From Rhizocola hellebori (GTDB lineage Bacteria > Actinomycetota > Actinomycetes > Mycobacteriales > Micromonosporaceae), in NCBI RefSeq assembly GCF_016862955.1, contig NZ_BONY01000038.1:30099-94098 (forward strand): 64,000 bases of DNA, in the 5' to 3' direction. Shown here piece by piece: positions 17,313-25,900 of the stretch. The notes under the pieces were generated by a model. That model worked only from the letters and a program-made list of their open reading frames with translations. It did not search any database and had not been told where the DNA came from. The translations under genes and the position numbers were made by a program. Every line of letters begins with the position of its first letter. The first letter of the stretch is position 1.

Positions 17313-18878
17313 TCACCCCTCGGCGAGCACGCGGACCGCTGCGGGCAGTGCCGCTTCCCGGTCGGTGGGCACCAGCCCCGCTCTGGTGCGCCGTTCCAGC
17401 AGGTCCGCCTCGTCGAGCGCCCCTTCGTGCAGCACTCCCCAGCGCAGCTCTCCCTCGGTGACCCCCGGGGCTACCTCCGAAACCCCCAGCGCTGCAACAG
17501 CTTCCGCCTCCAGCCCGTAGCGAGCCCGCAACAGCGCCATCGTCTTGTCCAGCCCACCGCCACCGCTGCTCAGCGCGCCGCCCACCCGACCGCTGGCCGC
17601 CTCACCCCCACCTGCCGCGCCGCCCCTACGGCCCACCCCGCCGGGGGCGCCGGGCAACGGGAGCCGCTTCGTGCGGCACGGGCCGGCGTTGAGCCCCGCC
17701 ACACGAACAGCGGTATCCACGGCGTCTTCAGCCATCCGCCGGTACGTGGTCAGTTTGCCGCCGACGACGGTGACGACGCCGTCTTCGCCCACCTGCACGA
17801 CATGTCTCCGCGAGAGGTCCGCCGTCTGGCCCTCGGCGCCAAGCAGCGGCCGCAGCCCCGCATAGGATCCGATCACGTCGGAGCGCGAAATTTTGTGCTC
17901 CAGAACAGAATTGAGCACGCCCAGCAGGAAATCGGCGTCGGCCTCGGGGGCTACCGGCTCGTCGGGGATCGGCCCGTCGAAAGGCTCGTCTGTCAAGCCG
18001 ACATAGACGCGGCCATCGCGCTGCGGCAGAGCAAGCACGTAGCGCGAGGTCGCCCCTGGTACCGGAATGGTCAAGCCCGCCCCAAGCCCACCGAAGACTC
18101 GCCCGGGCAACACCAGATGCGAACCAATCGATGGACGCAGGGAAAGCTGCGGGGCAAGAGTGGCAGCCCAGACCCCGGTAGCGTTCACGACGACCCGCGC
18201 CCGCACAGTGAACGTAGACCCGGTCAGCTCATCGCGCAGCGTCTCCCGCGTCACGGCCCGGCAACGCGTGATGATGCGCGCCCCGAAACCCGCTGCCGCC
18301 CTGGCCAGACCGACCACGAGCCGCGCGTCGTCGCACAGCTGCCCGTCCCAGGCCAGCAGACCACCTCGCAAGCCGTTGCGCTGCAAGGCAGGAGCCATCG
18401 CCAGCGTCTCCACCCGGGACAGCTTGCGTGGCCTGGGCAGGATGGCCCGCGGCGTGCGCGCCGCCAGCCGCAGCAGATCACCGGCGGCCACCCCGGCGCG
18501 CGCCTGGGCGAAAGCCTTGGGCGACACCGACTCTGCGAACGGCAGGATCGCCGGCAGCGGCCGCACCAGGTGCGGCGCGATGTGCCGCATGAGCAGCCCG
18601 CGCTCGACCGCGCTTTCATACGCGAGGCCGACATCGCCGTGCGCCAGGTAGCGCAGCCCGCCGTGGACCAGCTTCGAGCTCCACCGCGACGTGCCAAAAG
18701 CGAGATCATGCGCGTCGACCGCGGCCACGCTCAGCCCGCGGCTGGCCGCATCGAGCGCCACCCCGGCGCCGGTGACACCGAGCCCCACCACCAGCACGTC
18801 CACCTGGGTTTCGGCAAGTTCTTGCAGCTCGCGGGCCCGGCGAGCTCTGTTGAGTGAGGAGTTGCGTCGCTGTGACAT
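17313..18878 (-). CDS. glpD: FAD-dependent glycerol-3-phosphate dehydrogenase
   Basis: The 521-residue protein has the FAD Rossmann motif VVGLGVTGAGVALDAASRG at residues 30-48 and family motifs SSKLVHGGLRYL, GSHLVLP, YVGLTDEPFDG and VVGGKLTTYRRMAEDAVD. It oxidises sn-glycerol 3-phosphate to dihydroxyacetone phosphate at the membrane and feeds electrons to quinone. A Gly/Ala-rich insertion (residues about 415-450, GGVGRRGGAAGGGEAASGRVG) between the catalytic part and the C-terminal domain is longer than usual. Its start lies 11 bp from that of the divergent alkyl-DHAP-synthase-like gene, with both start codons inside one palindrome, so the two are probably controlled together. Confidence 0.92.
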   Translation of the reverse strand: MSQRRNSSLNRARRARELQELAETQVDVLVVGLGVTGAGVALDAASRGLSVAAVDAHDLAFGTSRWSSKLVHGGLRYLAHGDVGLAYESAVERGLLMRHIAPHLVRPLPAILPFAESVSPKAFAQARAGVAAGDLLRLAARTPRAILPRPRKLSRVETLAMAPALQRNGLRGGLLAWDGQLCDDARLVVGLARAAAGFGARIITRCRAVTRETLRDELTGSTFTVRARVVVNATGVWAATLAPQLSLRPSIGSHLVLPGRVFGGLGAGLTIPVPGATSRYVLALPQRDGRVYVGLTDEPFDGPIPDEPVAPEADADFLLGVLNSVLEHKISRSDVIGSYAGLRPLLGAEGQTADLSRRHVVQVGEDGVVTVVGGKLTTYRRMAEDAVDTAVRVAGLNAGPCRTKRLPLPGAPGGVGRRGGAAGGGEAASGRVGGALSSGGGGLDKTMALLRARYGLEAEAVAALGVSEVAPGVTEGELRWGVLHEGALDEADLLERRTRAGLVPTDREAALPAAVRVLAEG

Positions 18879-18897
18879 TGGATGTCATTATGTCACA
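18871..18897. promoter_or_regulatory. palindrome containing the start codons of two divergent genes
   Basis: TGTGACAT (18871-18878) and ATGTCACA (18890-18897) are exact inverted copies around an 11-nt spacer, which itself carries a third GATGTCAT copy. Each arm encodes the first codons (ATG TCA) of glpD leftward and of the flavoenzyme gene rightward. No ribosome site can fit between them, so at least one transcript should be leaderless, and a regulator bound here would block both. Confidence 0.6.
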
Positions 18898-20392
18898 CAT
18901 GGCGGAGCGAGCGGAACACCTGTGGGGAGGTTGGGGCGACCCGGCCAACGCGATGGCTTTACCGCCTTCCATCCAATCCCTTTTGGGGGTACTAAACACA
19001 GCCCCCGCGCCCGCCACACCGCTAGCCGATCTGCGTCCCGCCCCCAGCCGGGTAGACCCCGGCCCTCTTCGCGACATCGTCGGGGCGGCCCACGTCCACA
19101 CCGACGACGCGACCCGCCTGCGGCGCAGCGGCGGAAAGTCCACCCCTGACCTGCTTCGCCAGCGGGCAGGCGAGGTCAGCTCCGCGCCCGATGTGGTGGT
19201 CTGCCCGTCCACTCACGACGAAGTGCAGGCCCTGCTTACCTTTTGCTCGTCGGCGCGGCTGGCCGTGGTACCCCACGGAGGAGGCACTTCGGTTGTAGGA
19301 GGCCTGTCGCCGCAAGCGGACCGATATGCTGGAGTGGTCGCCATTGACTTGTGGCGTCTAAACTCCCTCGTCGACCTCGACCCGGTTTCGCGCATCGCCA
19401 CGCTTTCGGCCGGAATGCGCGCCCCTGACGCCGAAACTATCCTTAACCAGCAAGGATTCACGCTCGGCCACTTCCCGCAATCCTTCGAATACGCCACCAT
19501 CGGCGGCTTCGCCGCCACCCGCTCATCAGGCCAAGCCTCCGCAGGCTACGGCCGCTTCGACGCCATGGTCGTCGCCCTCACCGTCGCCACCCCCGCCGGC
19601 TCCCTCACCGTAGGCCGAGCCCCCGCCTCCGCCGCCGGCCCCGACCTGCGCCAGCTGTTCCTCGGCTCCGAAGGCACCCTCGGCATCATCACCTCGGTCA
19701 CCGTGCGCCTGCGGCCGCTTCCCCCCGAAACCACCTACCACGGCTGGAGTTTTCCCACCTTCGACGAAGGCCTCGATGCCGTGCGAGCCCTAGCCCAAGA
19801 CGGTCCACTCCCGACAGTCCTGCGCCTCTCCGACGAGCTGGAATCCACCCTCCAATACTCCACCGACGGCGCCCTCCTCATCGTCGCCACCCCCCACCCC
19901 CACCCCCACCCCCTCCCCGGTGCTACGGGACTTGGCCCGGAGATCGGTGAGAAGTGGCTTCGCGGGCGATATTCCGGCCCCTACCTTCGCGATGCTCTCC
20001 TCGACGCCGGCGCCTTCGTGGAAACCCTTGAAACGGCAGCTTTCTGGTCCCGCCTCCCCCAGCTCTACCGTGCTGTCCGCGACGCCTTCGGCGACACTTT
20101 CCTCCTCCTTTGTCACATCTCCCACGTCTACGAAACCGGCGCCTCTCTCTACTTCACCGCCGTCGGCCCCATGATCAGCCCCGCTCACTGGTCCGAGGTC
20201 AAAGCGGCCGTGAGCGACGCGATCCTCGCCAACGGCGGCACCATCAGCCATCACCACGGCGTCGGCACAGACCACCGCGACTGGTACGTCCGCGAGGTCG
20301 GAGAGCTGGCCATCGACACCCTGCGCGCAGCCAAACGCCGCCTCGACCCGCACGGCATCCTCAACCCCGGCGTCCTCATCCCCCTGCCCTAG
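18890..20392 (+). CDS. FAD-binding oxidase, alkyl-DHAP-synthase-like
   Basis: About 500 residues of the vanillyl-alcohol-oxidase fold: the N-terminal HLWGGWGDPAN motif typical of the alkyldihydroxyacetonephosphate-synthase-like group, the FAD PP-loop VPHGGGTSVVGGLSP, FPQSFEYATIGGFAATRSSGQASAGYGRFDAMV, GSEGTLGIIT, and the C-terminal HHHGVGTDHR active-site motif. The eukaryotic relative exchanges an acyl for an alkyl group on DHAP to form ether lipids; bacterial members are often beside glpD, but their chemistry is less certain. Start is ATG 18890 or 18899, both in frame. A repeated His-Pro stretch (HPHPHPLPG, about residue 340) is low-complexity DNA (19892-19915). The substrate DHAP would come from GlpD. 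Confidence 0.85.
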   Translation: MSHMAERAEHLWGGWGDPANAMALPPSIQSLLGVLNTAPAPATPLADLRPAPSRVDPGPLRDIVGAAHVHTDDATRLRRSGGKSTPDLLRQRAGEVSSAPDVVVCPSTHDEVQALLTFCSSARLAVVPHGGGTSVVGGLSPQADRYAGVVAIDLWRLNSLVDLDPVSRIATLSAGMRAPDAETILNQQGFTLGHFPQSFEYATIGGFAATRSSGQASAGYGRFDAMVVALTVATPAGSLTVGRAPASAAGPDLRQLFLGSEGTLGIITSVTVRLRPLPPETTYHGWSFPTFDEGLDAVRALAQDGPLPTVLRLSDELESTLQYSTDGALLIVATPHPHPHPLPGATGLGPEIGEKWLRGRYSGPYLRDALLDAGAFVETLETAAFWSRLPQLYRAVRDAFGDTFLLLCHISHVYETGASLYFTAVGPMISPAHWSEVKAAVSDAILANGGTISHHHGVGTDHRDWYVREVGELAIDTLRAAKRRLDPHGILNPGVLIPLP

Positions 20393-20460
20393 GTGTTGCC
20401 CACCTCACCGTCTCTTATATCGCTCGCGCTCGGGCCGCCGGGCCGGATACCTTCGCCCTT

Positions 20461-21084
20461 GTGTCGACGATTCGCGCTGTCCCGAAGCAGGTCACCATCG
20501 CCGTCTGGGCGCTGCTCGCCCTCGCCCTGATCAGCCTCTTGCAGATCGTGTTCGGCTCCATCGAGCTCGCGCAGCTCGCCCGCACCACGCCTGAACTGCT
20601 GCGGACCTTCCCCGGCGTCGAACACCTCAAGGCCGTCGACGAACTCAACGGCAGCGCCCGCTCCCTCATCGTCCTCAGCGCCATCACCGTCGTGGGCGCC
20701 GCGATCATCCTCCGCCCAGTCCACCTGGGCCGCCTCTGGGCCCGCCGCGGCGCCTTCGCCGTCCTCAGCGTCGCCCTCGGCCTGGAACTCCTACAAATCG
20801 GCGGCGATTCCTCCGCCGTCGTCCAGGTCGGCATGCTCGTCTCCGGCTCATCCCCCGACACCGCTGACACGGTCAGCGATCTGCTCTACCCCGCCTGGCT
20901 CCCTTGGGGCTACTTCACGGCGGAGATCATCTTCGTGGCGGCGGGCGCGACTGCCCTGGTCTGCCTGCTCAAGAGCTTGTCCGGCGAGTACTTCGAGCGC
21001 AAGAACGCGACCTCGGCGGCGGACGATCCTCGGCTCTGGGACGTCAAAGCGATCCGCGCCAAAATGAACCCAGAAAACGACTGA
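20461..21084 (+). CDS. four-helix membrane protein of unknown function
   Basis: A 207-residue protein from GTG 20461 with about four hydrophobic segments (residues 9-30, 65-82, 95-112, 155-175) and a charged C-terminal tail (SGEYFERKNATSAADDPRLWDVKAIRAKMNPEND). I do not recognise a family. It begins 68 nt after the flavoenzyme stop on the same strand and could be co-transcribed. The ribosome site is weak (GGATACC). Coding character is normal high-G+C, and it is the last such gene before the lower-G+C island. Confidence 0.7.
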   Translation: MSTIRAVPKQVTIAVWALLALALISLLQIVFGSIELAQLARTTPELLRTFPGVEHLKAVDELNGSARSLIVLSAITVVGAAIILRPVHLGRLWARRGAFAVLSVALGLELLQIGGDSSAVVQVGMLVSGSSPDTADTVSDLLYPAWLPWGYFTAEIIFVAAGATALVCLLKSLSGEYFERKNATSAADDPRLWDVKAIRAKMNPEND

Positions 21085-21375
21085 GGGTTGGTTCTTGCGT
21101 TCGTTTCGGTCCTGTGACCTTGGTGCCGTTGCTGGGCCTAGCCCGTTGACAATGCCAATTTCCTGGCCGAGACACATTGTGGTCGGCTTATGAGATCAGT
21201 ACAGCGCCGGTAGAGTGCGCACTGGCTCACGTACTCATGACAATCGATAGCTTGATTTTATGGCCCTTCTGCGGCCCAGCAGATCTGCGTGCGTACGGAC
21301 CTTCCCGCCAATGTGACCGATATCCATCAATGAGCACTAGGAACAATAGATCTACCAGAGTGATCTTTCACGTGC
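21085..21375. other. left edge of lower-G+C accessory island, no intact gene
   Basis: Base composition drops visibly after 21090. On the minus strand the stretch 21325-21378 would continue the truncated ORF above it if one C were removed. Nothing else is recognised. Confidence 0.5.
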
Positions 21376-21624
21376 CTAGGGGCGGTCCTCGACCAGTGCC
21401 GCAGGGATCACGTCGATTGTGGGCTCCACCGCACTAAAGATCGTGTCCTGTGCAAACACTGAATTCTCGATGCCGTTCCATACCTCTCTCGACTCATCCG
21501 GGGTTCCGGCTTGGAGCAGCTTCGAAAGTATGTTGCCGAACAGCTCCGGGCTGCCCGTGCTGGTCCAATACCGACTCCAGTCAACCCGTTGAATAACTAC
21601 TTGGCCCAAATCTGTGTCGCTCAT
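21376..21624 (-). pseudogene. truncated HEAT-like immunity ORF
   Basis: An 82-residue ORF with its own ribosome site (GGGGACA before ATG 21624). The text EVWNGIENSVFAQDTIFSAVEPTIDVIPAALVEDRP looks like the first repeat of HEAT-type proteins that usually run past 200 residues. It stops at TAG directly after EDRP. On the minus strand the stop follows a run of four C (complement of 21379-21382); deleting one C would read EDRPRHVKDHSG for a further 16 codons. A frameshifted remnant of an immunity gene is the best reading; a genuine short protein is possible. Confidence 0.5.
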
Positions 21625-21859
21625 TGTCCCCGCGCACCACCCGAATCGGCCCTAGTTCCGACTATTTCGAGAAATCGACCTTTGAACCATCCTGTAGAGT
21701 TCAGAACTCGCGGGACAAGAACATCGTCGCTCCAGATCCATTGACTAGTAGCCTTCTTGGGGCTTGTTTATCAACGTAGTGCGAGATCCCTGCCATGACC
21801 GGAAGAACTCCAGCTAATGGCGCCTTTGCACATGAGGCGCTCGAATACAAAGCGATGCG

Positions 21860-22282
21860 TTAACCGATAGATAATCGATGTACCTCACTTAGCACACCCT
21901 CTTGTCTTAGCAGGACGCTCAGCAAATTGGTTTCCACATAGGTCCCCAGATATCCATCTTGCCTCAGTTGGTTTGCGGATTCCAAGGCATCTTTTATGCT
22001 GCCGTTATAGACCTGCCGAAACGTCTTCAGAACTCCGCCGCTCACCGAATCGTTGTCCACAAGTCGCAGACAATAGGGTCCATTCTGGATTAACAGTTGG
22101 TCTCGCAACTCAGCGGGAGCCGGACCCCAGTCCCCATCATCCGAAACTATTCCGCACGCGCTACAATTCCACTCCGACTCCCAGCGAATCCGATTGTCGC
22201 GGATCAATTGCACAACCCATCCGTCGCACGGTCTCCCGCAATTCTGACAATTGCCGAGGAGCCTGGCAGCCTGTTCACTCAT
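21860..22282 (-). CDS. small zinc-ribbon-like protein, candidate immunity protein
   Basis: A 140-residue protein from ATG 22282 with an AGAGG ribosome site. CQNCGRPC near residues 12-19 and CSAC near residue 40 form a likely zinc ribbon, followed by an acidic, mostly helical domain (GPYCLRLVDNDSVSGGVLKTFRQVYNG, ALESANQLRQDGYLGTYVETNLLSVLL). I do not recognise the family by name. It lies on the same strand, downstream of the Rhs toxin and its HEAT-like neighbour, in lower-G+C DNA, where spare immunity genes for lost toxin tips usually collect. The gaps on both sides (205 and 235 bp) hold no supported gene. Confidence 0.65.
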   Translation of the reverse strand: MSEQAARLLGNCQNCGRPCDGWVVQLIRDNRIRWESEWNCSACGIVSDDGDWGPAPAELRDQLLIQNGPYCLRLVDNDSVSGGVLKTFRQVYNGSIKDALESANQLRQDGYLGTYVETNLLSVLLRQEGVLSEVHRLSIG

Positions 22283-22487
22283 GACCAGCCTCTGATAGAC
22301 ATGTATCGTTGGACGATACTATAGAACCGCTCAGATGACCCCGAGCCAAGCCGAGGATGATGGTCACTCAGACCACGCGCAACCCAACGATGGTGAAGTT
22401 CCTCATGGATTAGCGTTCTACGAAGTTCCTCCCGCGCCACAAATCGCGGCACTTGATGTCCAGGCGCGTACCTTGCGCAATCAGATG

Positions 22488-22958
22488 CTATCCGCGCTGA
22501 AAGTCTACTGCTACCTCTCGGATATCTGAGTCTGGTGACATTGCAGCCGCATCTACCAGCTCACTCAGGAGGTCACCCATCTCCAACAAACGAAGTAGTT
22601 CTGCGGTTCGCCTATATGCCTCGTAATCGCTTTTTGGATTAGCTATCAATACGGCAACGAACCCAGGGAGCTTCCGCTCCAAAACATCACGGGGAATCCG
22701 AGAAATACAGCGCCGTACCTCGTCGATAAGCGAATGGGATACGCCAGCTAACTCGAATAGCTCAGGGAGTAATCGCTCGCTGATCTCTACGTTGCTCGCG
22801 CCAAGAACAGCTAGGGCTTGGCGCCGCCAGGGCAGCCGCTCAAGGCCCTCGCGAAGCACCTCCTCCATGTTGGTGCGCCGGAGCGCCCCCATCGCCTCAC
22901 GATACGCCTGCTCAGCCTGCACAAACGCGAGCCAGAGCTGCTCGGAATCACTATCCAT
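22488..22958 (-). CDS. candidate cognate immunity protein, HEAT-like helical
   Basis: A 156-residue, Leu- and Glu-rich, all-helical protein with a weak alternation of helix pairs (EEVLREGLERLPWRRQALAVLG, ISERLLPELFELAG, VLERKLPGFVAVLIANPKSDYEAYRRTAELLRLLEMGDLLSELVDAAA), suggestive of HEAT-type repeats. ATG 22958 lies 2 nt after the Rhs toxin stop and has a GAAGAAG ribosome site; an earlier ATG at 22985 would overlap the toxin. The immediate 3' position is where the neutraliser of a polymorphic toxin is encoded, so this is the first candidate for immunity to the toxin tip. Family not named by me. Confidence 0.7.
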   Translation of the reverse strand: MDSDSEQLWLAFVQAEQAYREAMGALRRTNMEEVLREGLERLPWRRQALAVLGASNVEISERLLPELFELAGVSHSLIDEVRRCISRIPRDVLERKLPGFVAVLIANPKSDYEAYRRTAELLRLLEMGDLLSELVDAAAMSPDSDIREVAVDFQRG

Positions 22959-22960
22959 GA

Positions 22961-25900
22961 TCACTTCTTCCCAGCCCTCGTCCAAGGGAGACCGAGGAAA
23001 TCATCGATGAAATCTTGGGGCGTCATCGGTTCGGTTGGGTATATCGTATGGTGCGTTGGTGGCTGTCCGGAACCCGGTAGCACATCCTCTCCATCGGCGA
23101 CGACTCCGAATCCCCTCGGCAATCGTGTGCCCCCTGGAATGACGTGATACGGACCCGACAAGGGCGCATGGGCAGGATCACCGAAAGTCGAAGCGCCCAA
23201 GGGCGATGGCCCCGACTGTGGAATCACCATTCCGTCATCACCAACGTGGAAATCAATACCCTCTCGCGGAGCCCGTGGACCCGACGCATTTCCAAATGCA
23301 TGTAGATTGGTTGGTGTCTCTCCGCTGTGCTTGTAACCGCCCTTCACCAGGGCCTTGAGCCCCTGTCCCGCAGCCACGACAGTCGTGACCGTGTACGCGA
23401 AGTCGGCACTGGCTACGGTTGCGTGTTCGGCGGCGGCTTGCCAATCGCCGGACTTGGCGTCGTCGATGGCGCGGCTGCCTTCCACGATCATTTCTTGGAC
23501 CGTGGTGATCGGACTGATCAGGGCCTGGATGGACATCGAAGCGCTGTACATCTGCCAATCGAAGTAGGCCTGACCGATGGACTTCTCGCCATTGATGACG
23601 GCTTCGTACTGCGACTTGGTCTGCTGATACATGCCGGTGACCATCGACCAAGCTCCCTCAATGGGAGCACTGTTGACCCGCCGCCAACCGTTGAAGAGGC
23701 CCCGGCCAATGGATTCCAAGACCGGCCTGGTGACGGCGCCTTTTTCGCTCGCTTCCTTCTTCAAGGCGCCGGAGGGGTCGCTATTGATGACGGGTGAGGC
23801 GTTGGCGTAGCTGTAGGCGTGCCACTGCTGCGGATCGGTGAGGTCCATGATGGGGTCGACGGAGATGAAGCGGCCCAGACCGGGGTCGTATTCGCGGGCG
23901 CCGAGGTGGGTCAGGCCGGTGTCGTCTTTGGTGCCGTTGACGAAACCTTTGGAGCCAAGCCAACCCGACGGCTGTGGGCCACGAGGCTCGCCGTAGGGCA
24001 GGAAGCGGCGGCGGGCGACGGTGAGGGTGATCGCGTCGATCTGGACTGTGGATGAGGCTTGGTGGTTGGCGAACACCCATTTGAGGCCGGTGGCGTCGCG
24101 CACGGCGGTGCCGTAGTGGCGGCGGCCGAGGGGGTCGGCGGTGCCGAGCTTTTCCAGCTCGGTGCCGTCGGGCAGGTAGAGGGTCTTCTTGGTGGGGGCG
24201 GACGAGACTAGGCGGCGGCCGGACGGGTCGTAGACGTAGGTGGTGGTGACCCCAGTGTCGGTGAGGCTGGCTAGGTGGCCCTCTTTGTCCCAGGTCAGCG
24301 TTTGCGCAGCGCCGGTGTCGGTGGTCCGCGAAAGAGTGTTGCCGGACGGGTCATAGGTGAAGGTGCGGGTCGGTGACGCGAGCGGGCCGGTGGAGGTGAT
24401 CTGCTTGACCTGGTGCGGTTTGACCGCGCCGGCAGCGCCGACCTGGTAGGTCCAAGCGGAGTCACCTGCGGTGGGATTCTTGTCGGTCTGGGTGAGCCGG
24501 TTGCCCACGCTGTCGAAGGTCCATTGCCGCCAGTAGGGATCGCTGCCGGCACGTTGCGGGGTAACGCATCCGGCGCCAATGCTGGGCTGGACCCACGATT
24601 CGGTGAGGCGGCGCAGATAGTCGTAGCGGAAGCACTCGGCTTGGTCGCGGACACCTTCGCTATAGGTGGCGGCGAACACGATGTTCCCGACTCGGTCGTA
24701 TCCGTAGTCAATGCCGTGGCGCATGAGGCCGAAGTCGCCGACCGTGGTTGGGGACTCGGTGTACACACTCTGGGCCTGGAGGCGGCGGAAGGTGGGGTCG
24801 AACTGATTGGTGAGCTTGACCTGCTTGCCGACGGCACCGAGGCGCTGTTCGACAATCAAACCCTCATAGTCGTGCACCGTGTCGGCGACGTACACCGCCT
24901 GCCCGGAGCTGACGGTGTCAGGCATGCCCTGGTCGGTGTAGGTGTAGGTGAGGGTCTCGGCGGGCAGGCCACCGACGCCGGGAAGAGCGACTGTCGCGGG
25001 CGTGCCGTCTGAGCGGAAGGTGCGGTTCACCTGATAGCTCAGGGTGGCGCCGCCGGCGCCAAAACCGGGGATCGTGTCGATAGTGGACAGCGGCCGGTAG
25101 CCGTCGTCGTACGAGGTGACAGCGGAGGTGTAGGTGTCGGTCCCCTGGAAGCGCGACGCGGAGGTGAGCTGGCCCTTGGCCAGGGTGTCGTAGGTGGATG
25201 ACGCCAGGACAGGCCCGGTGGCGGTGTCGGCGCGCTGGATCGTCTTGCGGCCCAACAGGTCGTATTCGAAGAAGAGGCGCTGGCCGCGAGCGTCGGTCGT
25301 CGACGTGGCCTGGCCCGCATCGTCGTACGCGGTGGAGGAGATGCCCGCGTCGGGGTCGGTGGTTTCGGTTTTGCGGCCCAGCAGGTCGTATTTGTTGACC
25401 CACTGGTTGTTAGCTGGGTCGGTCATCGACGTGAGCCGGCTCAGCCGGTCGTACCCGTAGAGGGTTTTGGCAAAGGTGCCGCTCAAAGAGCCCGACTGAT
25501 ACTGCCGCTTCTCGATGACGTTGCCCCGGACATCAGACAGGTCTTGGGTGGCGGTGCCTCCGGTTGGCGGCACCGTGCCAATGCGGTCGCCGTCGTAGAA
25601 GGTGGTGCTGTCGAATTGGAAGACGTTGGCGTTGTAGATCTGGTCCTTGGTCTTGCGCCCCAGCGTGTCGTAGACGAAGCGCAGCTGCCGTGGAACGTCG
25701 ATGTCGGAGAACGCCACGATTTGCGCGGCCGGGCCGGAGGATCCGTTGTAGAAGGTGGTTTGCTTCGCCGTCAGGCCTCGCCCGTCGTAGCGGGTGTCGG
25801 TGATGGTGCGTTTCCCATCGGGCGCGGTGGACTGCGTCTGCCGCGGGCGGAGCCGACCGTCGAAGATGTCGTAGGACGAGATCTGGTTTCCGTTGGGGCC

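Noticed and set aside
19892..19915. CCCCAC tandem repeat as a regulatory or mobile element
   Set aside because: It lies in frame inside the flavoenzyme gene and encodes a His-Pro stretch; simple slippage repeat.
22335..22529. 64-codon ORF on the plus strand between immunity-like genes
   Set aside because: No ribosome site, overlaps the end of the HEAT-like gene in antisense and has no recognisable features.
21085..22990. tRNA gene or insertion-sequence ends bordering the low-G+C island
   Set aside because: I looked for cloverleaf-like text, terminal inverted repeats and transposase motifs and found none.
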